From Helianthus annuus (lineage: Eukaryota; Streptophyta; Magnoliopsida; Asterales; Asteraceae), in contig NC_035446.2 of NCBI RefSeq assembly GCF_002127325.2, positions 161,976,099 through 162,040,098 of the forward strand: a stretch of DNA of 64,000 nucleotides, given 5' to 3'. Each line of letters opens with the position of its first letter. Position 1 is the first letter of the stretch. This document shows, piece by piece, positions 36,957 to 50,934 of the stretch. Below the pieces are notes generated by a model that was not told where the DNA came from, searched no databases, and worked only from the letters and a program-made list of their open reading frames with translations. The translations under genes were made by a program, and so were the position numbers.

Positions 36957-39272
36957 ATGAGGCGTAGACCCTTATCTAACCCTTTTACAAGATCTGGAAT
37001 TGACCAACATGGAGGCAACCATACTCCAACAGAGCAGTCTTACTTTCCTACAGGTAGCTTTTTGATATATATATATATATATGTGTGTGTGTGAATTTAA
37101 TATACAAACCCCGAGGAATATAGTAATGATAGTAATGATAGCAAGTCTGTTATATGGAGTTATATCAGGTAGGGGTGCTGCTCCAGAGAATGGTGCTTTT
37201 GTCGGTCAAATGAATCATATGACAAGACATCACAATTCGGAAAGCAGGGCAAATGTTGGCACGGAAGTACAACCTTACGTGCCTGTTGATCCGTACTCAC
37301 ATTCATCAACGACGGAAACAAGATCTTTGACACCTGTCAGCCACACTCATTGCACTAACTACAATGCTCCGATTATGCGTGATGTGGAGGCCGATCTGTC
37401 GAACCGCCAAACAGGCAATGGCGGGCCCCTTAAAAGAAGAAGGTCAGGTAGCTTCTATAGTGCAGGAGGAAGCTCTTCCGGTTCTTCTCATATGCCACTG
37501 GAGAAACCATCTGTTGATTTTCAAAGTGCACCTTCGTATAGGAGTAATCTCACAATTAATGACGAAGATTCTTCTAGAAACGTGAGACGTAGATATAGAC
37601 TTGATTTGGAGCCTAGCGTTACAAGATCTCATGTACCGGCCCATTCTCAGGTTTACCATTCTGCCCCTGGTCAACATGCTAATGGTGGACAGTGGAATTG
37701 TTTTTCTAATTATCCTGCTTCCTCTCAAAGAAGGATCTCCCCTTCAGGTGATTCTCTATTTGTATTAATGATTGAAAAAGTAGAGGTTATTAAAATGCCA
37801 TTTTCGTCCATGAGGTTTGGTCAATTTACAACTTCGTCCAAAGGTTTGTTTTTTCGCATCTGGATCAAAAAAGGTTTGAAATTTTGCCATTTTCATCCGG
37901 CTCATTAACTCCAACCATTTTCTTCGTTAAGTCAGGGGTATTTCCGTCTTTTGTGTTAACTTAGGGTGCAATTTGGTCTTTTTCACTGTAAAAAGACCGA
38001 ATACCCCTGAATCCTTCCTGATTTGAACTGCCCTTTAAGTTAACAAAAAGACGGAAATATCCCTGACTTAATGGAGAAAAATGGATGGAGTTAACGAGCC
38101 GGATGGAAATGACAAGATTTCAAACCTTATGGATCCAAATGCGGAAAAACAAACCTTTGGACGAAAGTCGCAAAACTGGCCAAACCTCAGGGACGAAAAT
38201 GGCATTTTACCCATCAACTATTAATGTTTTTAATCAAAACAAAAACAGATATGAGCAGCGGCTCGAGACACGAGATGAATCAAGTCCAAGTTGGAGGGAG
38301 TTCTAGCGATCCGTTTTTCAGCAGGCATCCTGCGTCTTCCTCACACGGCCCAACTATGAGGGAAGATCATGTTAACCATTCTAGAAGATCTGAGTCATCA
38401 TATGGGAACGGTTCAAGGTACTCCCACTATGCACATGGTGGGACATCAACCGATGGAGCGCACACGCACACACCGGCTCATTTCTCATCCAGAAATTATT
38501 CTAGGCATAGCTATGCAGGAGGATGGCGTAGTAGTTACAGGAGTGGGAGGCCAAGGCTAGCTGCTATTGACAGGTTTCCACCGTCAACAGAATCCCATGA
38601 TAGAATGGGACATCATGAGGTACGTAATGTCGTAATCCTTTTGTTCCTTTTAAAAGGTGCACATTGTTATTTTATAGCAACAAAACAATTAATTTGAACT
38701 TGAATTCTCATCTACAGACCATCCTGATGGTAGATCAAGCACCCTTTTATGGTAATTCCAGGAACTTCTCCGACCAATATAGAGATATGAGGCTAGACAT
38801 CGACAACATGAGTTATGAGGTTTGATAATAGTTAGTTATATACATATTAATGTTCTTTTATATGTTACTATTCTTTTTTATTTAGTATGTTGGATTTTTG
38901 GCAGGACCTGCTTAATCTCGAGGAAAGTATAGGGAATGTTAGCACGGGTTTATCCGAAGATAACATGTCCAAGTATTTAATGGAAAAAAATCACTGTTTT
39001 GATGAAAACCAGGAGGAAGTTTCTTGTCCCATATGCCTTGTAATATATATACATCTGATCTTGAGGATTTTTAAGTTTGTGTTTTATATATTTTAAAAAA
39101 ATAATTTGTGTTTGGTTTTGGCTTGTGTTTGTTTGTTTAGGAAGAGTACAAGAATGGTGATAAGATTGGAAGGATGGGGAAATGTGGACATGAGTATCAT
39201 GTGGATTGCATCAAGAAGTGGTTGTTGATGAAGAAATTATGTCCAATCTGCAAGACCGAATGCTCGGGTTAA
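36957..39272 (+). CDS. RING-H2 E3 ubiquitin ligase (MBR/BIG BROTHER-like)
   Basis: join(36957..37053, 37169..37747, 38249..38619, 38718..38819, 38905..39039, 39141..39272) gives 471 residues with all phases consistent. Residues 1-390 are low-complexity, Ser/His/Arg/Gly-rich (MRRRPLSNPFTRSGIDQHGG at the start; KRRRSGSFYSAGGSSSGSSH). A short conserved stretch (DLLNLEESIGNVSTGLSED) precedes the C-terminal RING-H2: CPICL, then EEYKNGDKIGRMGKCGHEYHV with C-G-H and H, then DCIKKWLLMKKLCPICK. All eight zinc ligands are present in C3H2C3 order. Layout fits MBR1/MBR2-type ligases, which target proteins for ubiquitination. Start chosen at the first ATG after the acceptor at about 36897. Intron 2 contains a 419-bp MITE that an unspliced reading would translate. 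Confidence 0.88.
37791..38209. mobile_element. Long-inverted-repeat MITE in RING-H2 intron 2
   Basis: Left end TAAAATGCCATTTTCGTCCA; the right end on the minus strand is TAAAATGCCATTTTCGTCCC, then TGAGGTTTGG. Arms stay complementary for well over 100 bp, including ATTTCCGTCTTTTTGTTAAC-type sequence. No clear duplication was found. Splice signals on both sides are preserved. Confidence 0.65.
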
Positions 39273-39299
39273 AGAACCAAGTCCCTTTTAAGGTGTACA

Positions 39300-40004
39300 T
39301 ACCAAATATAAATATCATCCCAAATGCATTCAACTTGTACAAGTTGCAATTTCACTCATCTGTTTCATTGTTTTAACAAAAGAATTATGTATGCTCAAGT
39401 TAAGTTAATAGAAGAACTCAATTGTGAAATATGATTTGTGTGAGATTTTTGTTTACTAAATTACCTTTTAAAACATAAGCTAGCAGAGTTTAACTTTTTT
39501 TTTTTTTAATTTGATGTTCATAGATAAGTTTTTGTTTTGAGAATGTGTACCAAAATTAGACTAAAGACTTTTGTTTTTCGTGAGAGTGGTCAGTGGCGGT
39601 TAAAACATATGTCAGTTGTTCGGTCACCATCCGGTAACTATGTTGGTAGGAAGGTTTTTAACTTACCGTTGCTCATTTTTGTTTGTAGTAATTGCTAATC
39701 GTAGCTACTACCGACATCATATTTCAGTTACTACTAATAATCAATTCATACTAATTATCCAAGCAAACAGGAGAGACCGGAAGCAATTTCCAGATAATTG
39801 GAATTTTGCGCTCCCATCGGGGGCTCAACCTATTGGACCCTACATTGGGGTGCCCCCTCAGTGTCCCTTTGTCTAGGAGAGGTTTGTCTTCTTAAACCCA
39901 AGGTTCATTAGTATCTGATATCAAAATAGGTTTAAAGAAGTGTGCACTTTACATCTATTAATTTGTATCCATGTTTATGTTTATTTAGATTTATCTTTCA
40001 TTTA
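39300..40004. other. 3' flank of the RING-H2 gene, no gene
   Basis: 3' UTR and intergenic sequence. CAGTGGCGGTTAAAACATAT at about 39591 is hAT-like but lacks a partner end. Confidence 0.4.
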
Positions 40005-40305
40005 GACTGCGGGAAGTCAGGGCGTTGGTTGGGCGGGGAAAGCCCTTCAACGCCAGTTGCTCCACTCTGGGTTAGGCTTGGGCATGGCGTTGCCCCTTTG
40101 GCTTGGGAATTCAGCCTGGCGTGGGGCGGGGAGCAGGTTGGCTGGTTGGCTACTTTAATTAAAAAAAATTCGCATGGCTGGTCACGCACGCCAAGCTAAG
40201 CCACGCCACGCTACACCTCTCATTTTTCACTATAAGCTTGTGGATTCCACCCTCGTCACGTGTTGAGCAATGCCCCCATCCCAAGTTCCTCCACTCCCCG
40301 CAGTT
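40005..40305. mobile_element. Tourist-like MITE with TTA duplication
   Basis: Ends GACTGCGGGAAGT and, on the minus strand, AACTGCGGGGAGT; TTA at 40002-40004 and 40306-40308. 301 bp, GC-rich (GGCGGGGAAAGCCC; GGCATGGCGTTGCCCC), no coding capacity. Confidence 0.65.
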
Positions 40306-40433
40306 TTAAGTAACCCATAAATGAAATGCTTGATGAAACTAAAATTATGACAATTTTAACTATTGAATTAGTTAATGCCATCTTCTTGAAATTTGTTTCT
40401 TCTGAATGATGTTAATCAATTTGATTAAAATTA

Positions 40434-40732
40434 GAGTTAATTACTGTTTTCGTTCCCGTGGTTTGTCAAAAATCACTATTTCAGTCCATTAGTTTAAAAA
40501 TTGCGATTTCAATCCCTGTGGTTTCACTTTCGTAACCATTTTAGTCCCTGTGGTTTCACTTTCGTAACCATTTCAATCCATTTATTCTGTTAGTACAGGG
40601 ACTGAAATGGTTACGAGGTGGATTGAAATGGTTGCGAAAGTGAAACCACAGTGACTGAAATCGCAATTTTTAAACTACTGGACTGAATAGTGATTTTTGA
40701 CAAACCACAGGGACAAAAATAGTAATTAACTC
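40434..40732. mobile_element. Palindromic MULE-type MITE with perfect 9-bp duplication
   Basis: Ends GAGTTAATTACTG...CAGTAATTAACTC. The 9-mer TTAAAATTA is duplicated exactly at 40425-40433 and 40733-40741. The two arms (GTGGTTTGTCAAAAATCAC and its inverse) make the element nearly a full hairpin with a centre near 40585. 299 bp. Confidence 0.8.
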
Positions 40733-41032
40733 TTAAAATTATAACACAAATGATATGAATATTGATACTTTTAAAAATATTTAGTAAAATAAAGCCAAAG
40801 CAAAGCAGAAAAGCTTCTGGCTCGGAGGATTCTGGAATCAGGTATATGAATACTAGGTTTTATGATTTTTTTAGATAAAAATATAAAATCATAATACTCC
40901 CTTGTTCAATTACTAATCATGCACTCGCTAAAACTTTCAAGTTATATCATTTTGGATACATTTCATTATACACATGTAGATTTCACTATAATTCTACCAT
41001 CAAACAAAATCCGTGCTAAACTATCGTAACTA

Positions 41033-43276
41033 TTAATAAAAATTCCATTTCGGTCTAGCTTTGTACATTCTAGCTTCATATGAGTTATAGCTATCAGCCC
41101 TCTTTGCATTTTGATATGCACAACAACCGACAAAATAAATTAAGATGAGAAGCAAGACCATGATGATGTTGAGAATTGAGAGCCTGTGCCAATCTCGTCT
41201 CACGTCCTCCAGCACCCCGGCCTTGCACGAGTCACAATCGTAGCACAACAAATTCGGATCGTTGTTCCACTTATAACAGTCGGAATCTTGTGTCATCATT
41301 GGCGCCTGGTAGTCACACGCGCTTGGCGGTTTGCAACAACCCGACTACATAAATTAACCAAAAGATGATTGATTATATAGGGGGCTGCTAGAATGAGAAC
41401 CACCCCGAGTTGTAAGAACCGCGAGAACTACACCCCACGGAGCGCCGTTCGCCATGATTTTTTTTTACAAGTAGATGTGTATATTATAAACACAGCCGTA
41501 AAAAATCATGGCGAACGGCGCTCCGTGGGGTGTAGTTTTTTACACAAGTTTGGTGTTTTTTAATTTTTTTCTTTTTTCTTTTTTTTTTCACCAAACTTGT
41601 GGTGTAATAAACTACACCCCACGGAGCGCCGTTCACCATGATTTTTTACGGCTGTGTTTATAATATACACATCTACTTGTAAAAAAAAATCATGGCGAAC
41701 GGCGCTCCGTGGGGTGTAGTTCTCGCGGTTCTTACAACTCGAGGTGGTTTTCATTCTAGCGGCATATATATATATATATATATATAGGATGAGGTTCATG
41801 AGTGAACAACATCCTTGTTTGTGAACTGAGTGAACCAATCTCAATCATTCATTTGATTAGATGATGCAAAGGTTAGGATTGTAATTCTACATTTAATCTT
41901 TTTTTCTAATTAATTTTCTTTAATGATTTGCATTTACTCACTCCTTTATTTTTGGAATGTTTTAGAAGATTTTTTATGATTCTTTAATGATTAGTATTTA
42001 CTTTCTCCTTTATTTTCGGAATTTTTAGAAGATTTTTTATGATCCTCTATCAATCCAGTATATTCGTAATTTTTGTTATCATCCCCTTTTTTTTTGCTAA
42101 CTTACGAGGATGAATTAGAAGATCTCCATTGATTATTTCAAAGATTATATTATATCTTCATCTAGTATATTCGAAGTTATTATCAATCATCCTATTTTTT
42201 TCTAATTACGAGGTTATTCATTTACAATACCATTATACATATGTGTATTCACATATAGCCCTGGTATAGATATGTGTACACACAGTGTATTTATAACTAT
42301 TGTGAGTGATATACACAAGTGTATACACATACAGCCCTGCTATACATATGTGGATACACATACAACCCTACTATACGAATGTGTACACAGAGTTTATTTA
42401 TAACTATTGTGACCGATATACACAAGTGTACAGCATCAAACATTGATCTAATACATATATGTATAGAGAATGTAATTAAATATTTTTAATCATGTTTTAG
42501 ATGAAACAATATTTGATAATGTTTGTATTTTTTTTTAAATTATCAAATATTAAGTTAGGTAACTTGTGAGAAAAAAAGTATAGAAAATGTAATTAAATAT
42601 TTTTTTAATTGGAAAGAGAAATCAAGAGAGAGAAAAAATCAGTTAATTAAATAAAGGGAGAAAAATACAATTATACCCTTGTATTTATTAAAATACATGT
42701 AAGTTACAAAAGAGAATTACAATCTTGCCACTAAAGAAAAAAATGTAGATCTACAAAATCAATGGTCAGGATAAGTTCATTTTGTTCACAAATACATCAT
42801 TGTTCACTCATGAACCCTACCCTATATATATTATATATGTGTGTGTGGGGGGGGGGTTCATGCGAGAAATTTTAACGTTATTTTACTAATTTCGTGAAAA
42901 TAACGTTAAAAAGCGTGGGATGGTTAATCATGCATCATGTGGTGGCGTTAATAGCCGAAAGACAAGGGGGTACATGCACCAATCGGCTTTTGTCCCAATT
43001 GCTAACTGTTGTGCCTTATGTCCAAGGCTTGATGCAAAACTATTACAAAGTCGGGGGTCTCACTGGAAGCAGCCTCTCTATTTCTACGGGGTAGAGGTAA
43101 CGTTGTCTACATCTTACCCTCTTCAGACCCTACCTTAGCTTTGCTATTGGTGGGATATACTGAGTATGATGATGTTCATGCGAGAACCACCTTTATCGCG
43201 AGAACCAATGTGAACACAACCAAAATAAACCCACCCCACCATAACCCAAAAACCTAAACCCCCACCCCACCCCCCA

Positions 43277-43320
<44 letters not shown>

Positions 43321-44003
43321 TCCCCTTCCAAGCTAAATGCTAAAAACTAAACTCTAAAACTAAATGCTAAAAAATGCTTTTTTTTAACAATTAAATCGCG
43401 ACTTTTACAAAAACAAAATAAATAAAATAAAAATTGTGTGTTTTTTAAGCTTTATATATATATGTGTGTGTTTGTTTTGTTGGATAATTGACTTGTGAAA
43501 AAATATATTACCTGAATTGGAGACAAGTTTCTAGTCCAATAGTCAGCGGGAGTCCACATAACAATCTTACTACAAGTTTTTGATCCCAAAATGCAACTTT
43601 TAACGGTCATCCAATAATTAGGATTCTCAATCCTCTTCCTTAGCCAAGGTGAATAACTTTGCAAGTGATACTCCTTGTAAACCCTACCGGGTACATCCAC
43701 ACCACCACCGGGACCCACAACCACGAACCCAAAAACTGTCACGGCCAACAAGGCCGCGATCAAGAACAACATGACCGCTAAGTACATCCATAACGCCCAC
43801 ACCACGTGAAAACATGCCCCTATAAAACCAGCCAACGATACAAGCAAGATCACAAATCCCACGATCATAAGCGGCCGTTGGAGGAAGCTTTCACATGTGG
43901 CGGTGCTTTTCGCCATCCATAATCCGCCACCGATGATTGGAATTGAAACTAAGAGTGTCAATAGGTTCAAGAAACCTATCAAAGTGTTGCTAACTCTTGA
44001 CAT
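41033..44003 (-). CDS. Tetraspanin (TET family)
   Basis: complement(join(41033..41344, 43512..44003)), 267 residues. Four membrane segments: about 7-30 (IGFLNLLTLLVSIPIIGGG), 45-66 (PLMIVGFVILLVSLAGFIGA), 71-97 (WMYLAVMLFLIAALLAVTVF) and about 225-250 (LSILNIIMVLLLILIYFVG). The large extracellular loop between segments 3 and 4 carries the plant tetraspanin signature GCCKPPSAC just after the splice and further cysteines (CYKWNNDPNLLCYDCDSCK). Tetraspanins organise plasma-membrane microdomains. The single intron falls just before the GCCKPP motif, as usual in plant TET genes. It is enlarged to 2.2 kb by at least four repeats. Start at ATG 44003 (MSRVSNTLIG), with no upstream in-frame alternative needed. 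Confidence 0.92.
41380..41763. repeat. Double-palindrome fold-back element in the tetraspanin intron
   Basis: Outer inverted ends GGGGGCTGCTAGAATGAGAA and, on the minus strand, GCCGCTAGAATGAAAACCAC, set in TA-rich flanks. Each arm (about 41424-41536 and 41610-41720) is itself bounded by inverted copies of AACTACACCCCACGGAGCGC. The same 30-bp block therefore occurs four times in alternating orientation. A central inverted CACAAGTTTGGTG...CACCAAACTTGTG closes the structure. Confidence 0.8.
41787..42822. mobile_element. Element D: short derivative of the GTGAAC-end family, inserted in (TA)n
   Basis: TA runs at 41764-41786 and 42823-42840. Left end GGATGAGGTTCATGAGTGAA and the right end on the minus strand GGGTAGGGTTCATGAGTGAA, each with two further GTGAAC/TGAAC copies and an ATCATTCATTTGAT or ACCATTGATTTTG block. 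The ends are nearest those of element B. Inside are repeats of TATACATATGTGTA and ATACACAAGTGTA (42230-42440). No coding capacity. 1.04 kb. Confidence 0.75.
42869..43173 (+). mobile_element. SINE with a 13-bp target duplication
   Basis: Flanked by exact copies of GTTCATGCGAGAA (42856-42868 and 43174-43186). The 3' part (GTCTCACTGGAAGCAGCCTC, GGGTAGAGGTAACGTTGTCT, TACCCTCTTCAGACCCTACC, GGTGGGATATACTGAGTATG) matches the conserved tail I recall for TS/Au-type plant SINEs and ends in a TGATGATG tail. The target is another repeat, whose GCGAGAACC sequence resumes at 43181. Confidence 0.75.
43174..43475. repeat. Repeat remnant and poly-A run in the tetraspanin intron
   Basis: GTTCATGCGAGAACCACCTT begins the older repeat into which the SINE jumped. 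A homopolymer of about 37 A lies near 43277-43313, followed by AACTAAA-rich DNA and a short TA/TG run at 43451. Its far end could not be defined. Confidence 0.45.
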
Positions 44004-45030
44004 GTTTTCTTGTTAAATGATTTCTTATGAGCTCATGGTTTCTTTAGCTTTTAAATGGTCTTATTGTTCTAAAAAGCTATGTGGATTCAAATTTATGTAT
44101 ATCTGGCTCGATTGCTTTTTTAGGCATTATGGGCATGGACGAACTTTAATATACAAAGCATGGAAATTGACTAAAATGCACTTCTTAGCCATTAAGTAAC
44201 TTCAATTCAAAGTGAGAAATCACAATTTTACCCATATATTGTTGAACTTTACAAGGTTCTATTTGTAAATTGGTTTTTATATCTATGGAAATAAATATTA
44301 CTTGAAAATAATGTTTTTAATACGAAAACTATTTGTTGTATTTAATTTAATTATTTTATAATATAAAAAATATATATTGTGTGAAAAGAAGCGAGTGGAA
44401 TGTGACTTGAGCTTGAAGTCCAACACCTTAAGTTTAGGGTGAGGGGTAATTTGGTAAATGTGTACAAAGGTAGTATCTTTTGGATAGGGCCCATTTAGTA
44501 TGGAACTTGAGGTCTTGAGTACATTTCTTTATTATTTTTGAGGCTCCACTAGCTTTGCTTTGTAAAAGGAAGTTAATATCACCATCAACCGATATCTTAA
44601 AATAACATATGTTAAAAATAATGTGGCCCTTTCATTCTTTGCTACCTACACAACCAATATCTAATAATAATAATGTGGCCCTTTCATTCTTTGCTACCTA
44701 CAAAACCAATATCTAATAATACAAAAATAATATTCTACTCCATTCGACTCTTGGAGAAACAACTTTTAAAAAAAGATAAAGACTCAAAATGGATCAATGA
44801 TTGTCATTTAGTATTAGATAACTAAGGCTTACGATGAAATTTCAATTGTTTGCGCTCATTATGTTCGTTTGTGTAGTGTAGCAACGTGGATTTTCAAGCA
44901 GTTCGTCTTTAATACTATAATATGTTTATAATCCGCGAACATGATATATGTGTTTAGTTCCTACACACTACGTATGTATTTAGAAAAAATTGTTCGCTAC
45001 ATATTGTATTATGAAGTCTCGTGAACATAA
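44004..45030. other. Upstream of tetraspanin; tandem 52-bp duplication at 44620-44723
   Basis: No gene. A 52-bp unit starting AATGTGGCCCTTTCATTCTT is present twice in tandem (44620 and 44672) with one or two differences. The rest is presumed tetraspanin promoter and AT-rich DNA. Confidence 0.6.
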
Positions 45031-45049
45031 GTTTCCAGAACATTCAAAA

Positions 45050-45830
45050 CCACATAATTTATTATTTATTATTAATAAACTATTTATAAGAGTACACTGA
45101 TGATAATTACAAATGAAACTTAATCAAATTATATATTATAACTATAGTAGCAATAAAACAATAAACCCTAAGTAATATTTCTAAATAATAATTCTCCCAC
45201 ATGGGGAGGAAATTGGGCGCTAGACAGGAGTGAAAAACAATGAATATGTTGGTATAGATAAGAACATACAATCGTGAAAAAAGTAGCAAAAAACAACCAT
45301 AGAAACATAAACGTAAGAAAACTCCAGAGCGTTAAACGGCAACGACGGATCTACACCCATAAAGGTAGCAGCAAGAGGCACGACCATAGGGCTAGGGTGT
45401 CAAAAGCTACGACTAGGACGACACGGCGACAACATGATAATAGAAGAATAAACAAAACCTAATCATCAATTTATAGAATGCGTCCCGAGATAAGACATAT
45501 TGGAGAAACAAAGTTGTCACGTAAAGAAGGCGACCGGGAAAGAGGGTTGATAGCCAATCAATATGCGGAGGCACAAATGAGGAGATATAAGAAAAAGAAC
45601 AAAAAAAAGGGAATAACTCTAAGGCTCAGACACCATATAAAATAACATAACTATATCAGGTATTGTGTATTATTGATCAACTATTTGTAGAACTATTTAT
45701 AGAGGTATATTGAGGATAATTACGAAGTAAACATAATCAAATTAAATATTCTAACTAGCGTGATAATATAACACGAGAACCTCATAATATAATTAAAAAA
45801 AAAAAAAAAGCTTAAGATTCTAACTAATAA
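45050..45830 (-). mobile_element. Possible degenerate miniature LTR retroelement (TRIM-like)
   Basis: Two direct segments are alike at roughly three of four bases: 45065-45165 (AACTATTTATAAGAGTACAC...) and 45675-45775 (AACTATTTATAGAGGTATAT...). On the minus strand each shows a TATAAATAGTT box. Next to the right copy the minus strand reads TATGGTGTCTGAGCC, close to the initiator-tRNA primer site TGGTATCAGAGC. The interior is only about 500 bp with no protein. Ends were not resolved. Confidence 0.35.
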
Positions 45831-47500
45831 ATGTTGAATGCTACCACTAGAAAACATGTGTAGCAAACTTTCTTTGCAGCGAAAAGAACATGTGAAACCA
45901 AAAAAAGACAAAAAGAAAATAAACAAGCGAATATGAATACAGTTCACACACATTAAGGACAACTGACATAATTTATGAATACATTAGATAAACACCAATA
46001 AAAGTATTAACGTGTTAATAATTGCACAAAATAAGTAGTTGTATATTATGTTTTGAAAGTCGACTACTCAACTTTTTCCTTTGAAAAGCCACCACATTTG
46101 ATAGGTATTGTGTCATGGATTTTCAAGCCCATAGCTTTAAACCAAACAATATGTCACTTTTATTCTCATTCATCCATTCCTAAACATCAACACCAAACAT
46201 ACCCTACTCAATGGAATCAATCAAATCAATAATCGACCGTAGAGGTGCACAAACCGGGTTTTTGCCCAAACCTATTTGCAATGTTTTAAAAACTGGTTTT
46301 TAAGTCATACGGGGTTGGGCTCTGAAATGGTTCAACTGGTTGAACCAGGTTGTACAGTGTGGTTGAACCGGGTTACTAATTAACCCTAGTAATTCCATAA
46401 AATACAAATTCATCTCAAAATACACTCCAATATCAATTAGGATTTATGTAATTGATCATACCTTTATCTAAAAACAACTATTTTTTGTATAATATTAAAC
46501 GTTTTAAAAGTATTTTATTATTTATAAATAATTTGTATTATACGAGGTAGTAGTAGTTTCAACAACAATGAGAAATATTGGAATAGAAGGCACTAGGTTA
46601 ACTACCAGAAATATGGAAGGTCATAATACCTTAATATCGAAATTTTAGATAAAATAAAAGAATCAAATCTTAAGATAATGCAAACCGGTTCTACCGGATT
46701 TACCATCGGTACATAAAACATACCGTATTCGGGTTTTACCGCTCGTATCTGATATCCGTTTTAACCGGTATATAACCAGCCAGTTCATACCGGTATTTAA
46801 AACATTGCCTATTTGGGTTGGGCCTGGTTTAAGTCAAACATGGTCAAAACCGGTTTTAGTAAGAACAGGTTCGGGCTGGAACTGGTTTTTGAGGGAGAAA
46901 TGACTGGTTCAGTTCCAGTTCCGGTTCGAGTCTAAAACCGGGTTTTAACAGGTTCAGTTTGGGTTTAACTAGTTTAAAATTTTAAGTTCTCAACCCGATT
47001 ACAACCCATTGGTTCGGGTTGATTTCAAACCGGAGGTTTTTTCTTTTTTGCACCCAAAATTAACCATGAGTCCATAACTCACATAAAGCCCAAATTACAA
47101 GTAGGCCTAGACCCAAATTCCTTATAAGGCTTCGCTAAAACAAAACTCCATCATTAAGCCCAAGAATAAAATGCATCAAGAACCAACCTTCAAACCATAT
47201 GACACCAAAACATTTATTCTCAACTATCAAATTATCATAACATAAAACTGTATATATATTCAATGAAATTACTTTAATATGGTTTAAAATTACTATATAA
47301 GGAATCTCACTAACGAATGTTTTCTTCGGTTCGCCACATCTAGTGTGACAAGAATATAACAATCATCAACTAACTTAAAACAAATTTATGATCACTTGGA
47401 AGCAAGAATGAAGGGGTCTCCTTATTTCTTTCTTCTTCTGCAACCCCATAAATAATGACTTTTTATACAGTTTTCGCTTATTATACAAACGGTAAACTGA
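45831..47500. repeat. Gene-free region with a GGTTCGGGTT/AACCGG-rich repeat at about 46243-47055
   Basis: From GAGGTGCACAAACCGGGTTT to ACCGGAGGTTTTTTCTTTTT-TGCACCC the DNA is dominated by AACCGG, GGTTTAACC and GGTTCGGGTT motifs, as in some hAT MITEs. The inverted end GGTGCA/TGCACC supports this, but no duplication was found. The last 400 bp probably include the SCPL 3' UTR. Confidence 0.35.
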
Positions 47501-47502
47501 AC

Positions 47503-50930
<3,428 letters not shown>

Positions 50931-50934
50931 ATAA

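Noticed and set aside
37748..37908. Extension of RING-H2 exon 2 into the following intron
   Set aside because: A clear GT donor at 37748 and a matching acceptor at 38248 keep the frame; the extension runs into a MITE.
45274..45462. Basic 62-residue open frame
   Set aside because: Lies inside a degenerate retroelement-like region and has no family features.
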